Source: Streptosporangium sp040640155 (lineage in GTDB: Bacteria > Actinomycetota > Actinomycetes > Streptosporangiales > Streptosporangiaceae). Taken from it: a DNA stretch of 64,000 nucleotides. Both the position numbers and the translations under genes were made by a program. The DNA is taken from NCBI RefSeq assembly GCF_040640155.1, contig NZ_JBFABE010000028.1:1-64000 (forward strand). Direction: 5' to 3'. Of this stretch, positions 50,288 through 58,237 are shown one piece after another; the stretch's first letter is position 1; every line of letters begins with the position of its first letter. The notes beneath the pieces were generated by a model. That model was not told the origin of the DNA. It saw only the letters and a list, made by a program, of their open reading frames with translations, and searched no databases.

Positions 50288-51790
50288 GTGACAACACCTG
50301 TGGACCCGAACGAACCCGACCCGCGGCGCGACCCCCGCGACAGGCGTCCGGATCAGGAAGGGGCCGCCACGGAGCGGCCGGCCGGGGAGGTCGCGGACAC
50401 CAGGCCGGGTTCCCCTCCCGGCGGCCCCGGTGGCTCCGGTGGCTCCGGTGAGCCTGGTGGGTCGACCCCCTTCGACCCCGACGACCCGCCCACCTCGCCG
50501 CTCCCCTCCCGGCCCGACCCGGACGAGACCCCCTCCTGGCCCTCGCCGTCGGTTCCCGAGGAACCGCGCCTGCCGCGCCATCCGGACGCGCCGGCCGCGC
50601 CGGAGGTGCCCGACCCGGACCAGGTGGCCGGTTCGCGAGCCACGGGCCCGGCGTCCTCCGGCCCGGCGTCCTCCGGTTCGGAGGGCTTCGGTTCGGGGAT
50701 CTCCGGTTCGGAGGGTTCCGGCCCGGGTGTCTCCGGCTCGGGAGGCTTTGGTTCCGAGGTCGCTTCCGGGGCGGCTTCCGGGGCGGCGGGGGGTGGGACG
50801 CCCATGACCGGGGGCCGGGGAGAGCCCTCCCACCCGGTCCCGGGCGGCACGCCGGCCGCCTATCCCGGCTGGGAGAGCGCCTCGGGGACCTCGGGCGCAC
50901 CGGACCGGCCCGGGGCGGAGCCCGTCGCCCCCACCACGCCCTCGCGGTACGACCCGCCGACGTCGTCCGGAGAGTCCTGGCAGCCCGACCGGTCCGGGCA
51001 GCCGGGCCGGTGGGAGACACCCGGGCAGGCGGATCAACCCGGCCGAGGCGGGCAGCCCGAGTACGGCGGCCGGTCCGGGCAGTCCGGATACGGCGAGCAG
51101 TCCAGCCATGGGGAGCAGCCGGGACATCAGGGGCAGGGGGGACAGCCCGGTTACGGGGGGCAGCCCGCTCAGGGCGGACAGCCGGGGTACGGCGGGCAAC
51201 CCGTCCAGGGTGGACAGCCGGGATACGGGGGCCAGGCCGGGCAGCCCGGATACGGCGATCAAACCGGACAGACCGGGTCCGGGCAGCCCGGATACGGCGG
51301 CCAGCCAGGGCAGCCAGGGCAGCCCGGGTACGGCGACCAGCACGGGCAGTCCTACGGCGAGCCCGGCGCGCAGGTCCCGTCGGGGGCCGGTCCCTACCAG
51401 CCGGCCCAGGGCGGCACGGCGTACTCGGCTCCCGGCTATCCGGACCAGCCCTACCCGCGGCACCCGGGTGACGGGCGCAAGCCGGGCGGAGGGCTGGGCA
51501 CCGCCACGCTCGTGCTCGGGATCGTGTCCCTGTTCCTGCTGGTCGTCTGCGGTCTCGGCGTACTGGTGGCGATCGTCGGCCTGGTCCTGGGCATCGTCGC
51601 GCTGGTCAAGCGGTCCAATCCGGGCCGGGCCTGGGTGGGCATCGTGCTGAGCGTCCTCACCCTGCTGCTCGCCGCGGTCCTGGTGAACTGGCTCTACAAC
51701 AAGGTCGGCGACTGCGTGAACCTGCCCCAGGAGCTGCAGCAGCGCTGCATCGAGGAGAGGTTCGGCGTCCAGGTGCGCCCCGCGCCCTGA
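50288..51790 (+). CDS. DUF4190 membrane protein with long Gly/Gln/Tyr/Pro repeat region
   Basis: A 500-residue protein. Residues 1-390 are disordered and cytoplasmic: Pro/Asp/Glu-rich first, then Gly/Ser-rich, then about 15 copies of a QPGYGG(Q) unit between about 245 and 365. A DUF4190 domain follows: two or three membrane helices (TATLVLGIVSLFLLVVCGLG VLVAIVG and GIVLSVLTLLLAAVLVNWL) around ALVKRSNPGRAWV. The last 35 residues have two cysteines (GDCVNLPQ, QQRCIEE). The tyrosine/glutamine-rich repeat resembles phase-separating low-complexity regions. GGGAGAAGAG precedes GTG 50288. The gene diverges from purF. Function unknown. Confidence 0.85.
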   Translation: MTTPVDPNEPDPRRDPRDRRPDQEGAATERPAGEVADTRPGSPPGGPGGSGGSGEPGGSTPFDPDDPPTSPLPSRPDPDETPSWPSPSVPEEPRLPRHPDAPAAPEVPDPDQVAGSRATGPASSGPASSGSEGFGSGISGSEGSGPGVSGSGGFGSEVASGAASGAAGGGTPMTGGRGEPSHPVPGGTPAAYPGWESASGTSGAPDRPGAEPVAPTTPSRYDPPTSSGESWQPDRSGQPGRWETPGQADQPGRGGQPEYGGRSGQSGYGEQSSHGEQPGHQGQGGQPGYGGQPAQGGQPGYGGQPVQGGQPGYGGQAGQPGYGDQTGQTGSGQPGYGGQPGQPGQPGYGDQHGQSYGEPGAQVPSGAGPYQPAQGGTAYSAPGYPDQPYPRHPGDGRKPGGGLGTATLVLGIVSLFLLVVCGLGVLVAIVGLVLGIVALVKRSNPGRAWVGIVLSVLTLLLAAVLVNWLYNKVGDCVNLPQELQQRCIEERFGVQVRPAP

Positions 51791-51809
51791 CCGTCCCTGA
51801 CCGTGCCCC

Positions 51810-51862
51810 GGCCAGGTCCGGGCGTGTCGTGACCACGCCTGGCCGTCCCGGCGTACGGGACG
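51810..51862. terminator. Double terminator between convergent genes
   Basis: A long hairpin GGCCAGG ... CCTGGCC (51810-51844) with an inner GGCGTG/CACGCC stem, followed by CCGTCCCG / CGGGACGG (51843-51862). TGACCGTCCC near 51790 can also pair with GGGACGGTCA near 51866, so alternative folds compete. Confidence 0.65.
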
Positions 51863-51863
51863 G

Positions 51864-52319
51864 TCAGCGCAGGGGCAGGTGGTCCGACAGGTCGGCCCGC
51901 GCTCCGCTCGCCGCCACCTTCCCGCCCGCCATCGCCTCCGCCCAGGTCAGGCGACCGGTGGCGAGCTCCAGCCAGGTACGCGCGTCGGTCTCCACCACGT
52001 TGGGCGGGGTACCGCGGGTGTGCCGGGGTCCCTCCACGCACTGCACCGCCGCGTAGGGAGGGACCCGCACCTCGACGGTCCGGCCCGGGGCGGCGGTCGC
52101 CAGCTCGTCCAGCAGGTGCCGTACGGCGAAGCGGGTGATCTCCCGCTCCGGCCGGACCTGTCGTTCGAAGGCCCGGGACACCACGCTCACGCAGGCTCCC
52201 AGCAGGGCCGCGAGCCCTCCGGGACCGTCGTAGGGAGGCTCGTCGAGAGCGCTGAGCTGCGTGTCGAGGGCGGCGCGGACCTTGGCGGCGTCGGGCTTGT
52301 GAGGTGGCACGTCCCCCAT
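51864..52319 (-). CDS. SCP2-like sterol-carrier family protein
   Basis: A 151-residue protein conserved in the purF-purL region of actinomycetes. AAKVRAALDTQLSALDE starts it, and TVEVRVPPYAAVQCVEGPRH plus VVETDARTWLELATGRLTW AEAM form the SCP2-like hydrophobic-ligand fold related to the C-terminal half of maleylpyruvate isomerase-type (MDMPI) proteins. The ATG at 52319 fits the conserved start; the ribosome site is weak. The frame stays open upstream but that part is Pro/Gly-rich and overlaps the phoX control region. The ligand is unknown. Confidence 0.8.
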   Translation of the reverse strand: MGDVPPHKPDAAKVRAALDTQLSALDEPPYDGPGGLAALLGACVSVVSRAFERQVRPEREITRFAVRHLLDELATAAPGRTVEVRVPPYAAVQCVEGPRHTRGTPPNVVETDARTWLELATGRLTWAEAMAGGKVAASGARADLSDHLPLR

Positions 52320-52535
52320 GATGCCCGCGCGGGCGGCCGAAGCGGGCACGGAGCGCCCGTCCTGCCGGCCCTGGCCGCTCGGCCGCATCTGCCGGCTCAG
52401 CCCTACCGACCCCGGCCCTGCCGGTCCCACCGCCCCTGCCCCGCCGGTCCGCCCCGGCTCGCCCCGGCCCGGAGCGAGTCGAGCCGCCCCGGATCGGACT
52501 CAAGATCCCTTCTGAGCAGCCCTTTTCCGGTGAAC

Positions 52536-52591
52536 GGTTCATCTTCCGGGCAGGCGTCGTTCGCCTCCGGTTCGGCCGGCCCGCGTAGCGT
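52536..52591 (+). promoter_or_regulatory. Putative PHO box and promoter of phoX
   Basis: Four 11-bp units run head to tail: GGTTCATCTTC, CGGGCAGGCGT, CGTTCGCCTCC, GGTTCGGCCGG (52536-52579). Units 1, 3 and 4 carry the GTTC core expected of PhoP-binding direct repeats in Streptomyces. TAGCGT (52586-52591) is a suitable -10 box, with the last units over the -35 position. SD GGAGGA and GTG 52630 follow. Confidence 0.55.
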
Positions 52592-52629
52592 CCCGGCCCG
52601 TACCACCTCGCCCTTTCTTGGAGGACCCT

Positions 52630-54729
52630 GTGGCGAACATGGCGCCGCGCAGACTGCTCCCCCTGCTCACGAGCCCGCACAAGGGTGGGCGCAGCGCGCT
52701 CACCTGCCGGTTCCGCTGCGGTGACCAGTGCGCCCACGACGTTGTGAACACCAGCGACAACGCCTACTTCGGCGACGTGGTCGCCGAGGCCGTGAGCCGC
52801 CGGGGCATGCTGCGCGCCGGCGCCCTGGGCGCGCTCGTCGCCGGAGTGGGCGTCGGCGTGGCAGGCCCCGCCGCCGCCGACCCGGACGTGGACGCCCGCC
52901 GGCCGGGTGGTGGTCACGGCCAGGGGCATGGACACGGTCACCAGGGCAGGGGCGGTCTCCGCTTCACCGCCATCGCGCCCAACACCGAGGACAGGGTGAC
53001 GGTTCCCCAGGGATACCTGTCGGCGCCCGTGGTGCGCTGGGGGGACCCGGTGCTGCCGGGCGCCCCCGCGTTCGACGTCGACAACCAGACGGCCAAGGCC
53101 CAGGCCGCCCAGTTCGGCTACAACTGCGACTACGTGACGCTCTTCCCCATGGGGAACCGGCGCGGCCTGCTGTGGGTCAACCACGAGTACACCGACGAGA
53201 ACCTGATGTTCCGCGGCTACACCGACGGCACCGCCGCGACCGAGGAGCAGATCAGGATCGGGATGGCCGCCCACGGCGGCTCGGTGGTCGAGATCGAGCG
53301 GGTGGGCTCCACCGGCCAGTGGAGGCTGGTCACCCGGGGTGCCCGCCGCTACAACCGCCGCATCACCGTGCACACCCCGATGAGGTTCACCGGCCCGGCG
53401 GCCGGGAGCGCCCTGCTCAGGACCGCCGCCGACCCGGCGGGTACCAGGCCGGTCGGCATGCTGAACAACTGCGCGGGCGGCACCACGCCGTGGGGCACGG
53501 TGCTCAGCGGCGAGGAGAACTTCAACCAGTACTTCGTCAACGGCACCGCCGTGCCCGAGGCCCAGAAGCCCTTCCTGGCCCGGTACGCGGTGAACACCAC
53601 CAGCGCGATCCCGAGCGGCAACCGCCGGTTCGACCGGATCGAGGAGCGCTTCGACCTGGCCAAGCACCCCAACGAGATCAACCGCACCGGCTGGATCGTG
53701 GAGATCGACCCGTTCGACCCCGACTCCACCCCGATCAAGCGCACCGCCCTGGGCAGGATGTGTCACGAGGGCGCCACCACCTCCCTGGCCGCCGACGGCC
53801 GGGTGGTGGCCTACATGGGCGACGACTCGCGGTTCGAGTACGTGTACAAGTTCGTGTCCAGGAAGCGCTACGTCCCCGGCTTCGACCGGCACAACCGGAC
53901 GCTGCTGGACGACGGCACGCTGTACGTGGCCCGCTTCACCGGCGACAGCCCGGCCGCGGAGATCGACGGCACCGGCAGGCTCCCGGCCGACGGGCGGTTC
54001 GACGGCTCCGGCACGTGGATCCCGCTGGTCACCGGCAACGTCTCGCACGTGCCCGGCATGACGGCCGCCGAGGTGCTCGTCCACACGCGGATCGCGGCCG
54101 ACAAGGTCGGGGCGACCAAGATGGACCGTCCCGAGGACGTGGAGCGCAACCCCGTCACCGGCGGCGTGTACGTGGCGCTGACCAACAACTCCAACCGGAC
54201 CCCGGCCCAGGTGGACGAGGCCAACCCGCGCCCGGCCAACAAGCACGGCCACGTCCTGGAGATCGTCGAGCGGCGCAACGACGCCGGTGCCACCACCTTC
54301 TCCTGGTGGCTGCCGCTGGTCTGCGGCGACCCGAACGACCCCGCGACCTACTTCTCCGGGTTCGACAAGTCCCAGGTCTCGCCGATCTCCTGCCCGGACA
54401 ACGTCGCCTTCGACGCCGACGGCAACCTGTGGATCTCCACCGACGGCAGCCAGCTCGGCGCCCACGACGGCCTGTTCGCCATGCCGGTCCAGGGGCGCGA
54501 GCGCGGGCACCTGAAGCAGTTCATGAGCATGCCGGTCGGCGCGGAGACCTGCGGCCCGCTGGTCAGCGCGGACCAGCGCAGCGTCTTCGTCGCCGTGCAG
54601 CACCCCGGTGAGACCGACGGCGCCAGCGTCGAGAACCCGAGCAGCCACTGGCCCGACGGCGGGACCTCCCAGCCCCGCCCGTCCGTGGTGGTCGCCTGGC
54701 ACGCCAGGGGCGGCAAGATCGGCTCCTGA
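52630..54729 (+). CDS. phoX: PhoX-family (DUF839) alkaline phosphatase, Tat-exported
   Basis: A 699-residue extracellular phosphatase. A conserved 55-residue N-terminal region (RRLLPLLTSPHKGGRSALTC) precedes the twin-arginine signal SRRGMLRAGALGALVAGVGV (about 56-75), as usual in this family. A His/Gly-rich spacer (GGGHGQGHGHGHQG) follows. The PhoX core has LLWVNHEYTDEN, NNCAGGTTPWGTVLSGEENF with ligands for the Ca/Fe centre, GRMCHEGATTSLA and the C-terminal ISCPDNVAFDADGNLWISTDG and GAETCGPLVSADQRSVFVAVQHPGE (in parts). It releases phosphate from organic esters. Start: GTG 52630 with GGAGGA; an in-frame TTG upstream overlaps that site. The putative PHO box upstream fits induction by phosphate starvation. 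Confidence 0.88.
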   Translation: MANMAPRRLLPLLTSPHKGGRSALTCRFRCGDQCAHDVVNTSDNAYFGDVVAEAVSRRGMLRAGALGALVAGVGVGVAGPAAADPDVDARRPGGGHGQGHGHGHQGRGGLRFTAIAPNTEDRVTVPQGYLSAPVVRWGDPVLPGAPAFDVDNQTAKAQAAQFGYNCDYVTLFPMGNRRGLLWVNHEYTDENLMFRGYTDGTAATEEQIRIGMAAHGGSVVEIERVGSTGQWRLVTRGARRYNRRITVHTPMRFTGPAAGSALLRTAADPAGTRPVGMLNNCAGGTTPWGTVLSGEENFNQYFVNGTAVPEAQKPFLARYAVNTTSAIPSGNRRFDRIEERFDLAKHPNEINRTGWIVEIDPFDPDSTPIKRTALGRMCHEGATTSLAADGRVVAYMGDDSRFEYVYKFVSRKRYVPGFDRHNRTLLDDGTLYVARFTGDSPAAEIDGTGRLPADGRFDGSGTWIPLVTGNVSHVPGMTAAEVLVHTRIAADKVGATKMDRPEDVERNPVTGGVYVALTNNSNRTPAQVDEANPRPANKHGHVLEIVERRNDAGATTFSWWLPLVCGDPNDPATYFSGFDKSQVSPISCPDNVAFDADGNLWISTDGSQLGAHDGLFAMPVQGRERGHLKQFMSMPVGAETCGPLVSADQRSVFVAVQHPGETDGASVENPSSHWPDGGTSQPRPSVVVAWHARGGKIGS

Positions 54730-54786
54730 TCCCGGTCATCCCGAAAGGGACCGGCTCCCGAGCCCGATCGCCACTCGCGGGAACGG

Positions 54787-54825
54787 CCCCGCTCCTCGCC
54801 CCCTCCCGGGCGGCCAGGAGCGGGG
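54787..54825. terminator. Bidirectional terminator between convergent genes
   Basis: CCCCGCTCCT / AGGAGCGGGG, a perfect 10-bp stem with a longer G/C-rich loop, between phoX and the secreted hypothetical gene. Confidence 0.6.
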
Positions 54826-54882
54826 TCCGGCCGTGCCGGGAGGCCTGCAGGATCGGAGATCACCGGCCGGGACGGATCCGGA

Positions 54883-55470
54883 TCACCGGTCGAAGAACTG
54901 GCGGAGGCCGAATCTCCGCACGCGCAAGGGAGCGGAGTCCCGGCCGATCACCCGGATCCGCCGGACGCGGGTCCCGGGGTCCACCGTGACCTTCACGCAC
55001 GTCAGGCAGGCCCCGTGGCGGCCCGGCAGGGCGGAGTAGGAGATGGACACGGCGCGGTGTCCCAGGCCCCTTTCCGACAGGCCGAGACCCACCTCCCGGT
55101 AGAGGCGCCTCGACCCCTTGAGGGTGAACGCGGTGGAGCCGATGATCGCGTGATTCGACGCGGGAGGGCAGTGCACGAACACCCGGACGTGGCCGGCCTG
55201 GCGGGGCCGACGGGGCAGGACGCGGAGTGACGTGACGTTCCTCAACGCCGACGGGATCGTGTCGCCGCCTCCCCCGGAGGACCCCGTGGCAGCCGTCCCC
55301 GCCGTGACGCCGATGCCCGCCGTGACGCCCGTCGCGACCGCCGGCCCGGCGGGAACGACGGGGGAGGTCGTGGCGCGCGGTACGGGGGTGAGGGCGGCGT
55401 CCCGCCCGGCCGGGAGGCCCGGCCCCATCACCAGGACGGCGGCCGTCACCATCGATGTCACGGAACGCAT
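54883..55470 (-). CDS. Secreted protein of unknown function
   Basis: A 195-residue exported protein. The signal peptide is SVTSMVTAAVLVMGPGLPAG; then a Val/Thr/Gly/Ala-rich spacer (about 25-75, repeated TAGIGVTAGTA). The mature domain (about 80-195) is beta-rich: VRVFVHCPPASNHAIIGSTA, LKGSRRLYREVGLGLSERG, VSISYSALPGRHGACLTCVK, then VTVDPGTRVRRIRVIGRD. Its three cysteines (HCPP, ACLTC) could pair. AGGAGG precedes ATG 55470. I do not recognise the family; the fold suggests a small secreted beta-sandwich. It is convergent with phoX. Confidence 0.65.
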   Translation of the reverse strand: MRSVTSMVTAAVLVMGPGLPAGRDAALTPVPRATTSPVVPAGPAVATGVTAGIGVTAGTAATGSSGGGGDTIPSALRNVTSLRVLPRRPRQAGHVRVFVHCPPASNHAIIGSTAFTLKGSRRLYREVGLGLSERGLGHRAVSISYSALPGRHGACLTCVKVTVDPGTRVRRIRVIGRDSAPLRVRRFGLRQFFDR

Positions 55471-55780
55471 GTGCTCCTCCTGCCGGGCACGCGGACGGTG
55501 GCGTACCCGCCGGACGGCGCGACGCGGGTTCGGCGGGAGCGGGGCGGGACGGGCTCGGGACGCCGGTCCGGGATCGGGCCGTCGTCCGGCCCGGCCGGCC
55601 GTCTCGATTATGCCGGTCGGACCGGTACGGGGGAGGGAGCCGCGCGGGAGGGGAACACGCCGGCCTCGCGGCCCCGGCACGGGACGGGACGGGCGGTGCG
55701 GAACCGCTCGCGGGCGACCGCCTTCAGGGCAAGGCCGGGGCGGGGGCAGAACGCGGTCAGGGCACGGCCGGGACACGGTC
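55471..55780. other. Gene-free stretch between the secreted protein and MFS genes
   Basis: Very G/C-rich with simple GGGACGG-like repeats. The frame of the secreted protein stays open through it, but the translation is Pro/Arg-rich with no homology. No gene or clear regulatory site is seen. Confidence 0.5.
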
Positions 55781-55820
55781 AGGGCGGGCCAGGGTGGGCC
55801 AGGGTGGGCCAGGGCGGGTC
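55781..55820. repeat. Four tandem 10-bp repeats at the MFS gene end
   Basis: AGGGCGGGCC, AGGGTGGGCC, AGGGTGGGCC, AGGGCGGGTC in succession, ending on the MFS stop codon. Confidence 0.85.
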
Positions 55821-57294
55821 AGGGCGCGGGGGCCCGCGGGCGGCGGGGGCGGGCGAGGGCGGCCAGCAGGGCCCCGGCCAGGGCGACGGCGAACAGGACG
55901 GCGTAGGTCTTCCTGAAGCCGGTCATGAGCTGCTCGACGGCGACCGGGGAGACGCGGGACAGGGTGCCCGCGTACACCTGCCCGCGCAGCTCGGGCGTGA
56001 CCGAGCTGGTGAGGACGCTGAGCGTGAGGGCGACGCTCAGCACGATCCCGACGTTCATGATCATCAATCGGAAGCCGTTCACCACGCCCAGGCTCCCGGC
56101 GGGCAGGGCGGACATGACCTGCGTGGTGTTCCCGGTCAGGAAGGTGCCGCTGCCGCAGCCGCACAGGAACAGGCCCGCCCCGATGATCCAGTACGGCGTG
56201 GCGGGATCGATGTTCAGCAGCAGGACGCCCAGCCCGGTGGCGCTCAGCAGGGCACCGCCCACCGAGAGCGCGTACGGCTTGATCCGGCGGCCGAGGGCGC
56301 CCGTGACCGGGGAGGCGAGGGCCATGCCGATCGGGACCGGCAGCACGCCCAGGGCCGCGGTGACGGCGTCGACCCCCCTGGCTGCCTGGAAGTACAGGGC
56401 GACCAGCAGGATCAGCGCCGAGCGGGCCAGCGCGTTGCAGAAGGAGGCGAGGTTGGCGAAGGCCAGCATGCGCTCGCCGAACAGCCGCACGTCGAGGACG
56501 GGATGAGCCGCCCGGCGCTCCACCACGACCAGCATCGGGACCAGCACCGCCGTGATCACCGCGCCGGTGATCACGACCGGGCTGGCCAGTCCCCGCGACC
56601 CCGCCTCCGACAGCGCGATCAGGGCCGCGGACAGGGCGGCGAACACGATCAGGTTCCCGGCCGCGTCCACCGACCGGCGTGGCCCCCGGGGGACCCGCCG
56701 CAGTGTGAACGCGCCCCAGGTCAGGGCTATCACCCCGGCCGGCACGTTCATCCAGAAGATCCACTGCCAGCCTGCGGTCTCGGCGATGAGGCCCCCCAGG
56801 GTGGGGCCCGCGAGCTGGGCGACCGAGAGGGTGCCGATGTAGACGCCCATGCCCTGGCTGAGCCGGTCCGGAGGGAAGGCGTCGGTGATGATCACGGTTC
56901 CGTTGGCGAGGATCATCGCGGCCCCGATCGCCTGCACGGCGCGCATCGCGATCAGGAACCAGATGCCGGGCGAGAGGCCGGCCAGCAGCGATCCAAGCGT
57001 GAACAGGGCGAACCCCGCCAGGTAGACCTCCCGGCGGCCCATCAGGTCGGCCACCCGGCCGAAGAACACCAGCGTCGCGGTGTTGACGAGCAGGAAGGCC
57101 AGCAACACCCAGCCGGCCGCGAACGCGTCCGCGTGGAAGTGCCTGACCACGGTGGGAAGGGCGACGTTCAGCGTGCTGCCGGATATGCCGATCATGACCA
57201 GACCCAGGCTGGTGACCGAGCAGACCCGCCACGCGTAGCGGAGTTTTGAGAGGTATTCGGGGGATCCGGGCAGGTCTTGGGGGATTGCGACCAT
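55819..57294 (-). CDS. MFS drug-efflux transporter, DHA2 (14-helix) type
   Basis: A 491-residue membrane exporter. Fourteen membrane segments are predictable. Motif A is GRVADLMGRREVYLAG (about 78-93), motif B RAVQAIGAAMILANG with the conserved arginine, and motif C GPTLGGLIAETAGWQWIFWMN of drug antiporters. Members export antibiotics, dyes or lipids using the proton gradient. The ATG at 57294 is 12 bp downstream of a perfect palindrome (57307-57323), so a TetR- or MarR-type repressor controls it, but none is encoded nearby. A Crp/Fnr gene lies upstream on the same strand but 217 bp away. Confidence 0.9.
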   Translation of the reverse strand: MVAIPQDLPGSPEYLSKLRYAWRVCSVTSLGLVMIGISGSTLNVALPTVVRHFHADAFAAGWVLLAFLLVNTATLVFFGRVADLMGRREVYLAGFALFTLGSLLAGLSPGIWFLIAMRAVQAIGAAMILANGTVIITDAFPPDRLSQGMGVYIGTLSVAQLAGPTLGGLIAETAGWQWIFWMNVPAGVIALTWGAFTLRRVPRGPRRSVDAAGNLIVFAALSAALIALSEAGSRGLASPVVITGAVITAVLVPMLVVVERRAAHPVLDVRLFGERMLAFANLASFCNALARSALILLVALYFQAARGVDAVTAALGVLPVPIGMALASPVTGALGRRIKPYALSVGGALLSATGLGVLLLNIDPATPYWIIGAGLFLCGCGSGTFLTGNTTQVMSALPAGSLGVVNGFRLMIMNVGIVLSVALTLSVLTSSVTPELRGQVYAGTLSRVSPVAVEQLMTGFRKTYAVLFAVALAGALLAALARPRRPRAPAP

Positions 57295-57306
57295 GAACCT
57301 CAGTCT

Positions 57307-57323
57307 GACGTACGTTGTACGTC
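57307..57323. promoter_or_regulatory. Palindromic operator of the MFS gene
   Basis: GACGTAC GTT GTACGTC, a perfect 7-bp inverted repeat with a 3-base centre, 12 bp before the start codon. Typical of TetR-family binding sites over efflux-pump promoters. Confidence 0.75.
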
Positions 57324-57511
57324 GATCTTGGTCCGGCCCGGCCGGAAGCCCCCGCGCCCTCTCACCCGGCCCGGGGCCCGGTCGCCCCCGTCGGGTCCGG
57401 CCGGCCCCGCCTGGTCCGGCCCTGCCTGGTCCGGTCGTCCCCGCCGGGGCCGGGTCGCCCCTGTCGGGTCGCCCCCGTCGGGCCGGCCGGGCCGCGGGCT
57501 CCCGTACGCCC

Positions 57512-58180
57512 TCAGCGGGCCCGTTTGCGCAACCCCTCCATGTCGTGCACGACCACGCGGCGACGGCCCGTCTCGATCAGCCCGCGGTCGCGCAGGGAAC
57601 GCAGCGCCTTGCTGACCGCCTCGCGCGAGGCCCCGGTCCAACCGGCCAGCTCGTCCTGGGAGAGCGGCAGCGCGACCCGCACCCCTCCGTCGGAGGGTTC
57701 GCCGTAGCGCTCGGCCAGCTCGATCAGGCGGGTGGCCACGCGGCCGGTGGTGTCGAACGCGCCGTACTCGATCCGCTTGCGGTCGGAGTCGCGCATCTTG
57801 CCGATCAGCGTCTTCATCAGCAGCACCGCGACCCGCCCGTGGTCCTGAAGGTAGGCCGGGAAGTCGCGGATCGTGATCCCCTCGACGGGTTCGAGGGCGG
57901 TGACCGTGGAGGACCGGGGCAGCCCGTCGATCGCCGCGAACTCGCCGATCAGCGCGCCGGGCCCGCGGATCGCGAGCACCACCTCGCCGCCGGCGGCGGT
58001 GTGCGAGGACACCTTGACCCGGCCCGACGTCAACAGCAGCACCCAGTCGGACGCGTCCCCCTCGGTGCACATCGTCGCGCCCCGGTCCCAGCGTCTGGGC
58101 CGGCCCGCGGCGTACAGGTCGGCGACCTCCTCGCTCGTGAGCTTCGTGATGAACTCGCCCGGCTCGGGGGAAGACGTCAT
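57512..58180 (-). CDS. Crp/Fnr-family transcriptional regulator
   Basis: A 222-residue cyclic-nucleotide-type regulator. The N-terminal cNMP-binding beta-roll has VLLLTSGRVKVSSHTAAGGE and the phosphate-binding-cassette-like GPGALIGEFAAIDGLPRSSTV (positions about 74-94; G-E and R-S-S pattern as in cAMP binders). The C-terminal winged helix has LSQDELAGWTGASREAVSKAL (about 170-190). The cassette keeps the E and R residues used to bind cAMP, so a cAMP-responsive role is likely. It lies 57 bp downstream of a membrane adenylate cyclase on the same strand. AGGAGG precedes ATG 58180. Confidence 0.9.
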   Translation of the reverse strand: MTSSPEPGEFITKLTSEEVADLYAAGRPRRWDRGATMCTEGDASDWVLLLTSGRVKVSSHTAAGGEVVLAIRGPGALIGEFAAIDGLPRSSTVTALEPVEGITIRDFPAYLQDHGRVAVLLMKTLIGKMRDSDRKRIEYGAFDTTGRVATRLIELAERYGEPSDGGVRVALPLSQDELAGWTGASREAVSKALRSLRDRGLIETGRRRVVVHDMEGLRKRAR

Positions 58181-58237
58181 GACCACCTCCTGGCGTTCTC
58201 GATTGTGCTCTCGCGCCTCGGGCGGCGAAAGGTATTT

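Noticed and set aside
51120..51350. Regular repeats that might be a CRISPR array
   Set aside because: The units are in-frame QPGYGG codons without spacers of constant length.
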